From Adiantum capillus-veneris (taxonomy: Eukaryota > Streptophyta > Polypodiopsida > Polypodiales > Pteridaceae): DNA of 64,000 nucleotides. Below the pieces are notes generated by a model, which saw only the letters and a program-made list of their open reading frames with translations, did not search any database and was not told where the DNA came from. Where the stretch lies: NCBI GenBank assembly GCA_014529385.2, contig CM043968.1, forward strand, positions 3,132,001-3,196,000, written 5' to 3'. The position numbers and the translations under genes were made by a program. Shown piece by piece: positions 55,101 to 64,000 of this stretch. How positions within the stretch are numbered: the stretch's first letter is position 1; the number at the start of each line of letters is the position of its first letter.

Positions 55101-56916
55101 TTCTTTTGTGGAGAATCAAGAATCACAACAGGTTGATAATCTTGATCAATCTTTTGATCAGCATGTGACACCTCATGATGTAGAGGAAATTGTGCGTGAA
55201 GAGCAAGAAGTTCTCAGGGAAGAAAGAACCTTGCCTAAATGGGTTCAGAAAACTTTGCAGGATAGCAAGTTGGATGCACCGTTGCCACGAAAAACACGTG
55301 CTGGTACTACTTTTGGCAGAGAGCAAGTAGATTTGGCTTGCTTTAGCACTCTTTGTGATGCAGATGAGCCTGATTCATTTGAACAAGCTTTAGAGTGTGT
55401 TCAGTGGAAAGATGCTATGCAGCAAGAAATTGATTCTATTCATAAGAATCATACATGGGATCTAGTGGACTTGCCTACAGGTAAAAAGCCTATTGGTACA
55501 AAGTGGGTTTTTAAGGTAAAAAGGAAACAAGATGGTACTTTTGATAGGTACAAAGCAAGGCTTGTGGCAAAAGGCTATGCGCAACAGAAAGGCATAGATT
55601 ATGATGAAACCTTTGCTCCTACTTCTCGTGCGTCCACAGTTAGATCACTAGTTGCAATTACTGCTCATCATGGTTGGAAAGTGCATCAGTTGGATATCAA
55701 AACTGCTTTTTTGAATGGTGATTTGCAGGAAGAAGTTTATGTAAGTCAACCAAGTGGTTTTGTTGTAAAAGGTCAAGAGCAAAAGGTATGTAGATTGCGT
55801 AAAGCTTTGTATGGTCTCAAACAGGCTCCAAGAGCATGGTATGAGAAGATACATACTTATTTGATTGGCCAGGGATTTCAGAATAGTCCAACAGAAAGTA
55901 CTTTGTATGTCAACAAGAGAGATGGAGTTCTCATTATGCTAACACTTTATGTGGATGATATGCTTCTTACAGGCAATAGTGCAGATGAAATTGAAGCGTT
56001 TAAAGATGCTTTGAGAAAAATCTTTGAGATGTCTGATCTTGGTTTGCTACATTATTACTTGGGTATTCAGTTTGTGCAATCAAAGGATGGCATATACATG
56101 TTGCAGGCAAAATATTTGCATAAAATTTTGGACAAGTTTGGTATGCAAAATTGTAAGCCAATCTCTACACCCGTAGAAACTGGATCAAAGTTGAGCATGC
56201 ATGATGCTGGAGAACCTTTTGATGTACATACTTATGCAGCAGTCGTTGGTTGCTTGATATATTTGGCAGGCAACACTCGTCCAGACATTCAATTTGGGGT
56301 TTCACAAGCAAGCAGATTTATGCACAGCCCAGGTATGCATCATTGGCAGGCTGTGAAGCGCATACTTCGTTACCTTTCAGGTACCCCTAATCTTGCCATG
56401 TTCTTTCCAAGGGGGGATATGTATGGAAAGCACAGTTCTATGCAGCTTCTTGGTTACAGCGATTCAGATTGGGCTGGTGATTTTGACACACGACATTCCA
56501 CAAGTGGCAATTGTTTTTTCTTGGGAAATGCATGTATATCTTGGCTAAGCAAGAAGCAACCCACAGTGGCTACATCAACTTGTGAAGCTGAGTACAGGGC
56601 AGCTTTCACGGCAATAGTTGATTGTGTATGGATACGCAGGTTATTGGCAGATCTTTGTGAATGTCAACAGGCACCCACTACCATTTTCACTGACAGTCAG
56701 AGCGCTATGGCAGTTGCAAGGAATCCAGTTTTTCATGCAATAACAAAGCACATAGAGGTTCACTACCACTATGTCAGGGAAAGGCTACATGCAGGGGAGA
56801 TCACACTAACTTACTGTCCTACACAGGATAATATTGCAGATCTATTTACGAAGGCGTTATCACGAGAAAAGTTTGAAGCTTTCCGAAAAGCTTTGGGCTT
56901 ACTCTCATACACATGA
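55101..56916 (+). CDS. Copia reverse transcriptase and RNase H
   Basis: The open frame from the frameshift to the stop at 56914-56916 is uninterrupted. RT motifs: 'GTKWVFKVKRKQDGTFDRYKARLVAKGYAQ', 'YDETFAPTSRASTVRSLVAI', 'QLDIKTAFLNGDLQEEVYVSQP', 'LYGLKQAPRAWYEKI' and 'LTLYVDDMLLTGN' (catalytic YVDD intact). RNase H: 'GYSDSDWAGDFDTRHSTSG', 'EAEYRAAFTA', 'FTDSQSAMAVARNPVFHAITKHIEVHYHYVRE' and 'DNIADLFTKAL', with its acidic residues present. It is a portion of pol, without its own start. Confidence 0.95.
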
Positions 56917-56950
56917 TGATCTGCTACCTTGTACGGATTCACACTATCAC

Positions 56951-56962
56951 TACAGGGGGATT
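56951..56962 (+). promoter_or_regulatory. Copia polypurine tract
   Basis: TACAGGGGGATT lies immediately before the 3' LTR. Confidence 0.85.
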
Positions 56963-57241
56963 TGTAGACATGTAGTAGTGTTAGTGTGTATACGCGCTTC
57001 ACCAGGGGCACTTTTCTCCCACTGGGTTTTTCCCCCTGGACATCCGGTGTGAAAGGACACCTTATCTCTTAGGGTTTCATATAAGCTTTGTAGCTCTGAG
57101 TTTGTAAATACTCTATTATTCCAATACAGAGAGACAGACTACAGAGATCTCGTACACAAGCTCTGTGTCTTCTCCTTCTCCATCTTCTTCCTACTCTGAG
57201 TTGCTGTCTTCCTTCTGTTTCCTGTTTCATCATCTTCAACA
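56963..57241 (+). mobile_element. Copia 3' LTR
   Basis: Same length as the 5' LTR (279 bp), with one visible difference. Followed by the AATTT target duplication. Confidence 0.95.
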
Positions 57242-57359
57242 AATTTCAATGGGAATTATTTATGGAATATCGTGTAGTGCTAATGAATGTGCATAAACAT
57301 GTTGCAGACTATTGGATGACTCAATAACTTCTGGTTCTTTGATATCTGACCTAAAATTT

Positions 57360-58044
<685 letters not shown>

Positions 58045-58056
58045 TGACCCCCTGCC

Positions 58057-58150
58057 TGATGTAGATTCCATCCTCGGAAGCTATTGAGTTGAAGCTCGTT
58101 CATCACAGTGGAAGAGTATTTGAGATGAATGTCCTTAGCCTTCTTCAGTC
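58057..58150 (-). pseudogene. 3' end of gypsy pol
   Basis: Minus-strand translation 'KKAKDIHLKYSSTVMNELQLNSFRGWNLHQAGGHVNPHAHS' leads straight into the LTR, like the region between pol and PPT in chromoviruses. Short and tentative. Confidence 0.35.
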
Positions 58151-59423
58151 ACTGGAAAATCAAACAACATTGGCACATTAATTGCATTCTCATATACAAT
58201 TAAAAAGCATATGCAATTTTAGGAAGACAAATTGATTGGTAGCAGAATTTTAAACGATTTGTCAACAATAAACATTAAATAGTAATATAATGAAACGCAT
58301 AAACAGTTGTAAAGGTAAAAAACTAAACAATTCTGGGGTCGCTAATCTAACGGTCAAAAGACACTAGAGGTCAACTATTAATACCATGGGCAAGCTTCTC
58401 AATTTTCTCTTAGTCAATTAGGCTATTTAATTGCGAGAGCTAATTATTTCATGTCCGAGGGCTGACTAGAGGCTATACATAGAAGACCTTGTAGTTAATC
58501 TATGATAAAAGGAATTTCTCATGAAATCATCGCGTGACTTATTTCCTTTCCTTTGACCCCCCAAGGTCTTTTCACAGTGATTCAATTTCGATGTGTGTGC
58601 TTATTTTGTATGCCTTTGGTTTTTTGCTTTTCAAGGAAAAGCGCCCACACTGGGAACCTCTTGGGCTCTAGTACCATAGGCGATACATGTGAGTGAAGTA
58701 CCAGATCAAGCTGAGATTTCTCTTCTAGCTTAAGATTTTACATTGTGGCACTTTGATTTTTATTTTATTTTGTTCGTTTTCATCATTTAATTTTGTAGCT
58801 TTGGGGGGTCATATAACACTGTTACCCTCCCCAGGCTCATCACACTAGTAAACTCCCTTTATCATACTTAAGCTAAAGGTCAATAGGGACTAAGCCCACT
58901 AGAAAGCCCTAGTACATTGCACACAATGCTGTCTAAATCGGATTAAGAACCTAAGTAGCCATTGATTATTAGGAAGGCATTCCCCATGGTATTAAGAGAA
59001 GATCTCTAACGCCTAGCTTGGTCAAACTAGCTTAGTCGGACTGCTTGATTTTTATACCTAGACAAGTGATTATGACAAAAAATTACCTTGAATTTAATGT
59101 TTGATACTAAGCAAATGCGGTGAACATTATGCTACCAATCACAATTAAAGCAGACCAACATGGATGCAAAAAGATAAGGGGCAATGCTAATGGACAAGAA
59201 ACACCTGTTTGTTTGATGATCGTGCTTGATTTGAAGTGTGAACGAGAGAAAGATTCCATGAAGGTCCAAATCCTAACAACAGCAACACATTCCTGTACAC
59301 ACTAGGAAACACAAAGAATACCTCTAGGAGTCACATCAGTGGGAAAAGGTACCAACCCTTATTAAACACAATTAAAAAACATAAGGAACCCTAACCTAAT
59401 TATTTGCACTCCCCACTAGAGAG
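58151..59423. other. No gene seen
   Basis: A/T-rich, no repeat or coding pattern recognised on either strand apart from a 61-codon open stretch at 59120-59305 that I do not support. Confidence 0.45.
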
Positions 59424-59846
59424 TCAAGGAAATAGGATATTGTAAAAATTGAGGGGAAACCCTAAGGCTAAACCCCTATCCTCGTCGTCGAGAAAAACAA
59501 AGTCATCATCGATGAGACCATATGTGCCATCCGTGTAATCATGTAAATCTTCTTCATCATCAAAAGCACGAATGTTTACTAAGAAGGTCACTAGACGCCT
59601 ATAGTCATCTTGGTCAAAAGGGTAGGCTTGTGCAATGGGAGAGACACTCTCTAATAAGTATGGATCAGTCATGGTCAAGAGACGTATCAACCATTCTAAC
59701 TGCTCGAAATTCCTCTCACATGCTAGCGTACCTACCAAATCCCATTCACAGGCAAGCACCGAAAAGACCATGTGAAACATTTGTGAAAGGTAACGAGGGT
59801 ACCTCCCACCCAAGGCAGGAGTGGATGACTCTAGTGTAGTAGCCAT
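59424..59846 (-). CDS. Unrecognised 141-codon ORF
   Basis: From ATG at 59846 the protein reads 'MATTLESSTPALGGRYPRYLSQMFHMVFSVLACEWDLVGTLACERNFEQLEWLIRLL' and ends acidic ('RAFDDEEDLHDYTDGTYGLIDDDFVFLDDEDRG'). It has no low-complexity shadowing, a balanced hydrophobic first half and an Asp/Glu-rich second half, like a small soluble protein. It lies about 500 bases downstream of, and in the same orientation as, the gypsy integrase at 60.4 kb, so it could be an extra retrotransposon ORF or an unrelated gene. The ATG lies at the edge of a tandemly duplicated 122-bp unit. I cannot name a family. Confidence 0.4.
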   Translation of the reverse strand: MATTLESSTPALGGRYPRYLSQMFHMVFSVLACEWDLVGTLACERNFEQLEWLIRLLTMTDPYLLESVSPIAQAYPFDQDDYRRLVTFLVNIRAFDDEEDLHDYTDGTYGLIDDDFVFLDDEDRGLALGFPLNFYNILFP

Positions 59847-60083
59847 ATCTGTACACACAAATAGATGATGGGTAGAGTGCAAATATTACAAGGGTCCTGT
59901 TCTTGTGCATAATGTGTTTTTATGATTTTGTGTTATGTATAGAACTTGTAAGCTTCTAACCATCATCTATCTGTACACACATATAGATGATGGTTAGAGT
60001 GCAAATATTACAAAGGTTTGTGTTCTTGTGCATAATGTGTTTTTATGATTTTGTGTTATGTATAGAACTTGTAAGTTTCCACA
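59846..60083. repeat. Two tandem copies of a 122-bp unit
   Basis: TATCTGTACACACA begins copies at 59846 and 59968. They stay nearly identical through 'gtgcataatgtgtttttatgattttgtgttatgtatagaacttgtaag'. The array covers the upstream flank of the 141-codon ORF. Confidence 0.9.
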
Positions 60084-60335
60084 TTATTGTTTGGTGGCTC
60101 TAGCTCTTTTACTTTTTTATCTTGTTTTTGTGAGTATAAGGCTTTATATATACATTCCCTAGGATTGGAGATTGAGACGTTAGGGAGGAAGGTCACGAGA
60201 GGGAAGCAAGTAAATGATGGATGTCAGCAAACACTCTCCCCTTCCTTGGGTAGATCATACCTTTTGGAATGATGTCATCACCTTTTGAAACCAGTTGTTC
60301 CAAGTTGTTATGGGTGAAGGTTTTAACCAATAGTT

Positions 60336-61145
60336 TTAGATCACCCTATGTGTTTCATCTATTGCTAAAGTTAGCTTTAAATCCCAATCTGTGTGATGAG
60401 CTTCCACCGTTTTGGTCAAGATAGAGATTAAGGTTTTGTTGGTGCTCTCGGCTTGGCCATTTTCTTGTGGATAATAAGGTGTGGACTTATGGTGAGCGAT
60501 CATGAAGTTGGTAGTGAGTTCTTTGATTACTCCATTTATAAAATGAGTACCATTGTCACTCACAATCTCAAAGGGACAACCAAATCTTGTAATAATGTTC
60601 TCAAAGAGAAACTTGGCAGTTGACCTTGCATTAGCCTTATGTGTCGGCCTGGCTTCCGCCCACTTTGTTACATAGTCAGTGGCAACGATAATATATCGAG
60701 ATTGAGTGCTACGAGCTGCCAGACTGATTGGGCCTACAAAGTTCAAACCCCATTTTTCAAATGGTTGAGTCACTTTAACAGGATGTAAGGACATCCTATC
60801 CTTTTGTTGCGTGATCTTGTAACGTTGGCATTCATCACATCCTTTTGCAAAAAGTGATGCATCCTTGAATAAGGTAGGCCACCAATAGCCTGATTGCAAC
60901 ACCTTTCTAGCTGTTAGTTGCCCCGAGAAATGTCCTCCGGCTATACCCATGTGGGCTTCTTGTAGTATGTACAAATACTCATCCTCACAAGCACAACGTT
61001 TAAGAATATCTTCCTTTCCTAGCCCATAGAGAGTTCCTGCAATGAGAGAGTAAGGTTCACATTCTTTTAACAATTTTTGAGCTATGTCCTTACGAAACTC
61101 TTTGGGTGGAAAACCATTAATTAGAAAGTTCACAATCTTCTCACT
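60336..61145 (-). pseudogene. Gypsy integrase
   Basis: Zinc-binding region: 'ILQEAHMGIAGGHFSGQLTARKVLQSGYWWPTLFKDASLFAKGCDECQR' (H-H-C-C). Core: 'WGLNFVGPI' (first catalytic Asp replaced by Asn), 'VSDNGTHFING' and 'YYPQENGQAESTNKTL' (second Asp and Glu present). It is separated from RNase H by one in-frame TAG (61146-61148). The C-terminal part is missing after 'DWDLKLTLA'; unrelated residues lead to a stop at 60336. The Asp-to-Asn change would abolish strand transfer. Confidence 0.88.
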
Positions 61146-62155
61146 CTATTCAGGTATGGTTTCGACTAGGAATAGAGAAGTATCGAGTAATTCATCATCG
61201 ACTCCAGTAGGGGCTTCACCATTGGGTATGCGAGACAAATGATCCACCATGACATGTCTTTTACCAGGTCTCACCACAATGGTAAAATCAAACTCAAGGA
61301 GAATTAGCAGCCATCGTGTAATTCTTCCCGTGGAACAAGGTTTATTTACAAGATACAATAAGTCTTGATGATCAACATAGAAAACAAACTTGTTGGCAAG
61401 AAGGTAGTAGCGAAATTTCTTCACTGCATAAATCATACCTAAACCTTCTCGCTCTGTAGTGGTGTAGTTTCTCTTGGCATCATTCAATTGACGACTTGCA
61501 AAGCTAATGGGGTAGTCCAATTTATGTTCTCTTGGTTGAGCTAGAACACACCCAATAGCAAAGTTTGATGCATCAATATGCACATGGAAAATTACATTCC
61601 AATCGGGAACTCGTAGAATAGGAGCGCTACTCAAGGTCTTTTTCAATGACTCATAAGCATGGTCACACTCCCCGGTCCAGTGGAACTCAATAGGAAGCTT
61701 GTACAAAGGATGAGCTATCTCAACAAAGTTTAAAATAAACCGTCGATAATAACCAACATGGCTCATGAACCTTTGAACTCCCTTATAGTTTGTAGGTGGT
61801 GGCAATTCAGCAATGGCTTTAATTTTTCTCTCATCTGTGGAAATCCCACTTTTGGACACTAAATGCCCTAAAATGACTCCATGTTTAACCCAAAATTGGC
61901 ATTTGAAAGAATTTAAGGAGATGTGATACAATCTGCACTTCTCAAACACTTTTCGTAAGCATGATAGATGTTCTTTCCAAGAGGATTAAACACAAAGGTC
62001 ATCTAAGAAGGCTTCGCAAAACTCCCTCAAATATTCTCTAAAAGTAGTGTTTATTAATCTTTGAAAGGTATCACGGGCATTGGTTAAGCCAAAAGCCATA
62101 ACACAAAATGCGAACACTCCAAATTCGGTTATAAAGGCTGTTTTAGCTTGGTCCT
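61146..62155 (-). pseudogene. Gypsy RT end, connection and RNase H
   Basis: Near 62100-61985: 'FGLTNARDTFQRL' and 'AFLDDLCV' (FLDD). From 61949: 'GHLVSKSGISTDERKIKAIAELPPPTNYKGVQRFMSHVGYYRRFI', then RNase H 'FHVHIDASNFAIGCVLAQ', 'EREGLGMIYAVKKFRYYLLANKFVFYVDHQDLLYL' and 'RHVMVDHLSRI'. One stop and a frame break lie around 61985-61950. Confidence 0.88.
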
Positions 62156-62950
62156 CTAGCGTAATGTGATTTGATTGTAGCCAGAGTACCCATCTAAAAA
62201 GCTATAAGCTTCCTTCCCTGCAACTCTTTCAAGCACATGTTTTGAATATGGCAAGGGGTAATGGTCCCTCCTAGTGGTGGCATTGACCTTCTTGATATCC
62301 ACGCACACTCTGAGTTTCCCATTATTTTTTGGCACAATCACTATTGGAGACACCTATTTTGAGTGCTCAATAGGGTATATGAATCCGCATTCCACAAGCT
62401 TTTCAATCTCTTCTTGAATGATCTTTGCATATTTAGGATTCATTGGATAAGGTTGTTGCTGAACTGGTTTAGCCATGCTATTCATGGGGATTGTGTGCTA
62501 CACCATGGAAGGTGGAACACCTTTCATATTATGATATGTCCAAGCAAATATATCCCTGAATTCCTTGAGAAGCTCTTTAAGTACACACTCCTCAGTCTCT
62601 ATCAGATCTTGGGCAATGAAGACAAGTTTGGACTTTTCTCCTGGGTCTGCTAACTCTATTTCCTTAACTATCGCTGGACCGTCATAGACTCCATTGCTTC
62701 CATCGATATGTTTTCTTTGAGCCTTTGTATACACAACCTTACGTTCCTCTATGGTATAGGATTTGAAATGTTCAGGTGCAGGGTGCAAGTCTGTGGGGTC
62801 CTGTTGTTCTGTAGACTGTGATTTCACTTCTGATTCCTTTTGTTGTTGAGCTAACTCTCGATTTTGTTGTCTCCTTACGGTACAACTCAACTTTGGCTTC
62901 TCTGTAGCCTCTAGTTGTGCTATTTCAATGGGTTGTGGATTACAACACAT
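62156..62950 (-). pseudogene. Gypsy RT N-terminal half
   Basis: 62950-62498: a Gln/Glu-rich linker, then 'YTIEERKVVYTKAQRKHIDG' and 'LKELLKEFRDIFAWTYHNMKGV', then a stop and 'HTIPMNSMAKPVQQQPYPMNPKYAKIIQEEIEKL'. After another stop, 62353-62156: 'SPIVIVPKNNGKLRVCVDIKKVNATTRRDHYPLP' and 'EAYSFLDGYSGYNQITL', where a small insertion shifts the frame. Confidence 0.85.
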
Positions 62951-64000
62951 AACACTTTGAAGTTATTCACCCTAGTTATCTACCAACTTCTGATGAGCAT
63001 CACATGCCCCTATATAATTAAGCCATTTTGCGGTAGATTTATTTTCATTTATTCTAGAACTCACATTTGGTCAATATCGTCGCCTCTTATATCTCTTACT
63101 CTTCTTGTCTAATTTTTTATTACGGCTGATCTCTAGTGAAGAGTCACTAGATGAATCGCTAATTGTGTCTTCTGCTCCTTTGGATAGATTGTCATCTAGG
63201 GTACCACTGGGCCCTGAATGGTTTGTCCCCACATTTACAATAAGATTTAACTCAGATTATTTGTCCTCAGAGTCAATTTCAATTGATGATTCTGACCCCA
63301 AATCGTGTGGGCTATAGTCTTGTGAGACGCTACTGGTCCCAATGCCAGTCAAACCTTCATCTTGTAGGTCATCAGAAGCTATACGCATTGCTTCTAGCAT
63401 ATTTAAGGGTATGAGTGGTGGCATTTCATCCCCCTCAGGTGTTACCCAGGCCGTCCCCCTATTTCTCCAAGTGTCTATGGTTGCTGCTAGGTGGACCCAA
63501 TCCACATTGTCCGACTCAGTCATCCCAGGTAGTACATCCATATAAGGAGAATCTTCCCCAACATCAGTGTCCTCTTTACATGTGTAGAAATATTGCAATG
63601 GGGCCGAGTGAACTGTGGTGTCAGATCTATGATCAATTATAAACCTATTTCCTAGAGGATGTGCTCGACTAGTTACAAGATCTACTCGAATAACAAAATC
63701 TTGGAACTATAAGTAGACATGGTTTTTAGACCAGTCATGCATCATTTTTGCTTCCCTCATGAAAGGACATCCTAAGATCATCTCAGATGCCATAGTGTGC
63801 TTGGAGAAATCCATAACAATGAAGGTAATTCGTATTTTATGTCCGAAGACCTTGATTTTGAGATCTTCTAGCATCCCAGTAGGTTTAATAATAGACCCAT
63901 TACTATGGTTGTGGTCGCAAGGTGAGGTCTTTTCATAGTTTCCGAACAATTTTTAGTCACAATTCTAACCCCAATGCCAACATCAAGGGTTACCTTCACA
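62951..64000 (-). pseudogene. Gypsy protease and protease-RT linker
   Basis: 63707-63949 reads 'KPTGMLEDLKIKVFGHKIRITFIVMDFSKHTMASEMILGCPFMREAKMMHDWSKNHVYL', equal to 'ILGRPFM...QDWG' of the other two family members. Upstream, the active-site region is seen only as 'GIGVRIVTKN' near 63965. 63257-63598 is an open acidic linker ('EDTDVGEDSPYMDVLPG'). 62951-63256 is decayed. Confidence 0.75.

Larger units (their letters stand above)
52059..57241 (+). mobile_element. Complete young Ty1/copia retrotransposon
   Basis: Two 279-bp LTRs (52059-52337 and 56963-57241) differ by one base as far as I can see (TTTACG/TATACG). They flank a PBS, one gag-pol region and a PPT. Perfect 5-bp target duplications AATTT lie at 52054-52058 and 57242-57246. 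The gag-pol frame has two in-frame stops and one frameshift, so this copy cannot encode an intact polyprotein although it inserted very recently. Confidence 0.97.
60336..64000 (-). mobile_element. Minus-strand Ty3/gypsy element (pol), running off the window
   Basis: Protease, RT, RNase H and integrase lie in order on the minus strand with few breaks. Motifs match the 1.7-7.6 kb gypsy ('KNYTTT.REGLGMIYA', 'YLVNKPCS.GRI'), so the two belong to one family, and this one retains the integrase lost there. Integrase similarity breaks at about 60365. No LTR is seen. Confidence 0.85.

Overview
This window looks like nuclear DNA of a large-genome land plant. It is almost entirely transposable-element sequence: Ty3/gypsy and Ty1/copia LTR retrotransposons, an L1-type LINE, a hAT DNA transposon, a hAT-type MITE and long GA and CA microsatellites. 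I found no intact host gene. The copia primer-binding site (TGGTATCAGAGC, matching plant initiator tRNA-Met) and a plant-type DEAD-box helicase fragment support a plant. A fern, lycophyte or gymnosperm seems more likely than a compact angiosperm, but the sequence does not settle this.

Layout. 1-1.67 kb: a broken copia element with reverse transcriptase on + and integrase on -. 1.68-7.65 kb: a decayed gypsy element on + (gag, zinc knuckles, protease, RT, RNase H) that stops where integrase should begin. 7.65-18.74 kb (element A): a gypsy-type element with LTRs, PBS, a 2.3-kb leader carrying an array of 22-nt palindromes, a gag-protease frame, a W-[I/V]-P-K repeat domain, no RT or integrase, a captured DEAD-box RNA helicase fragment, a polypurine tract and a truncated 3' LTR. 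18.75-19.5 kb: a piece of a related element. About 20.9-24.8 kb (element B): an unrelated, apparently non-autonomous element whose leader carries a different 22-nt palindrome at about 285-bp spacing, plus an unrecognised protein, PPT and LTR. 24.8-26.4 kb: a long minus-strand LTR. 26.4-27.3 kb: a copia LTR and gag. 27.3-27.9 kb: a LINE 3' tail. 27.9-31.7 kb: a minus-strand chromovirus-like gypsy. 32.0-32.2 kb: a tRNA-like SINE candidate. 32.2-36.3 kb: a minus-strand LINE with a 131-bp MITE inside it. 36.3-39.1 kb: a minus-strand hAT transposase. 39.2-40.0 kb: a gypsy integrase tail and a 122-bp GA tract. 40.5-46.3 kb: a second copy of the long LTR, a tandem duplication and another LINE. 46.3-52.06 kb: no recognisable gene. 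52.06-57.24 kb: a complete, very young copia with 5-bp target duplications. 57.2-58.2 kb: a minus-strand LTR and pol end. 59.4-59.85 kb: an unrecognised 141-codon ORF. 60.3-64.0 kb: a minus-strand gypsy pol.

How the parts fit. Element A keeps only what would be needed in cis (LTRs, PBS, PPT, leader) plus Gag and protease, so it would need RT and integrase supplied in trans, plausibly by relatives of the 1.7-7.6 kb or 60-64 kb elements, whose Gag and Pol are of the same family. The most striking signal is the palindrome array in the leaders of A and B. In A, the 9-bp stem is invariant in seven intact copies and differences fall only in the 4-nt loop. The array lies between a consensus splice donor in the LTR and the gag start, the arrangement expected of a packaging or dimerisation signal restricted to unspliced RNA. 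That function is an inference.
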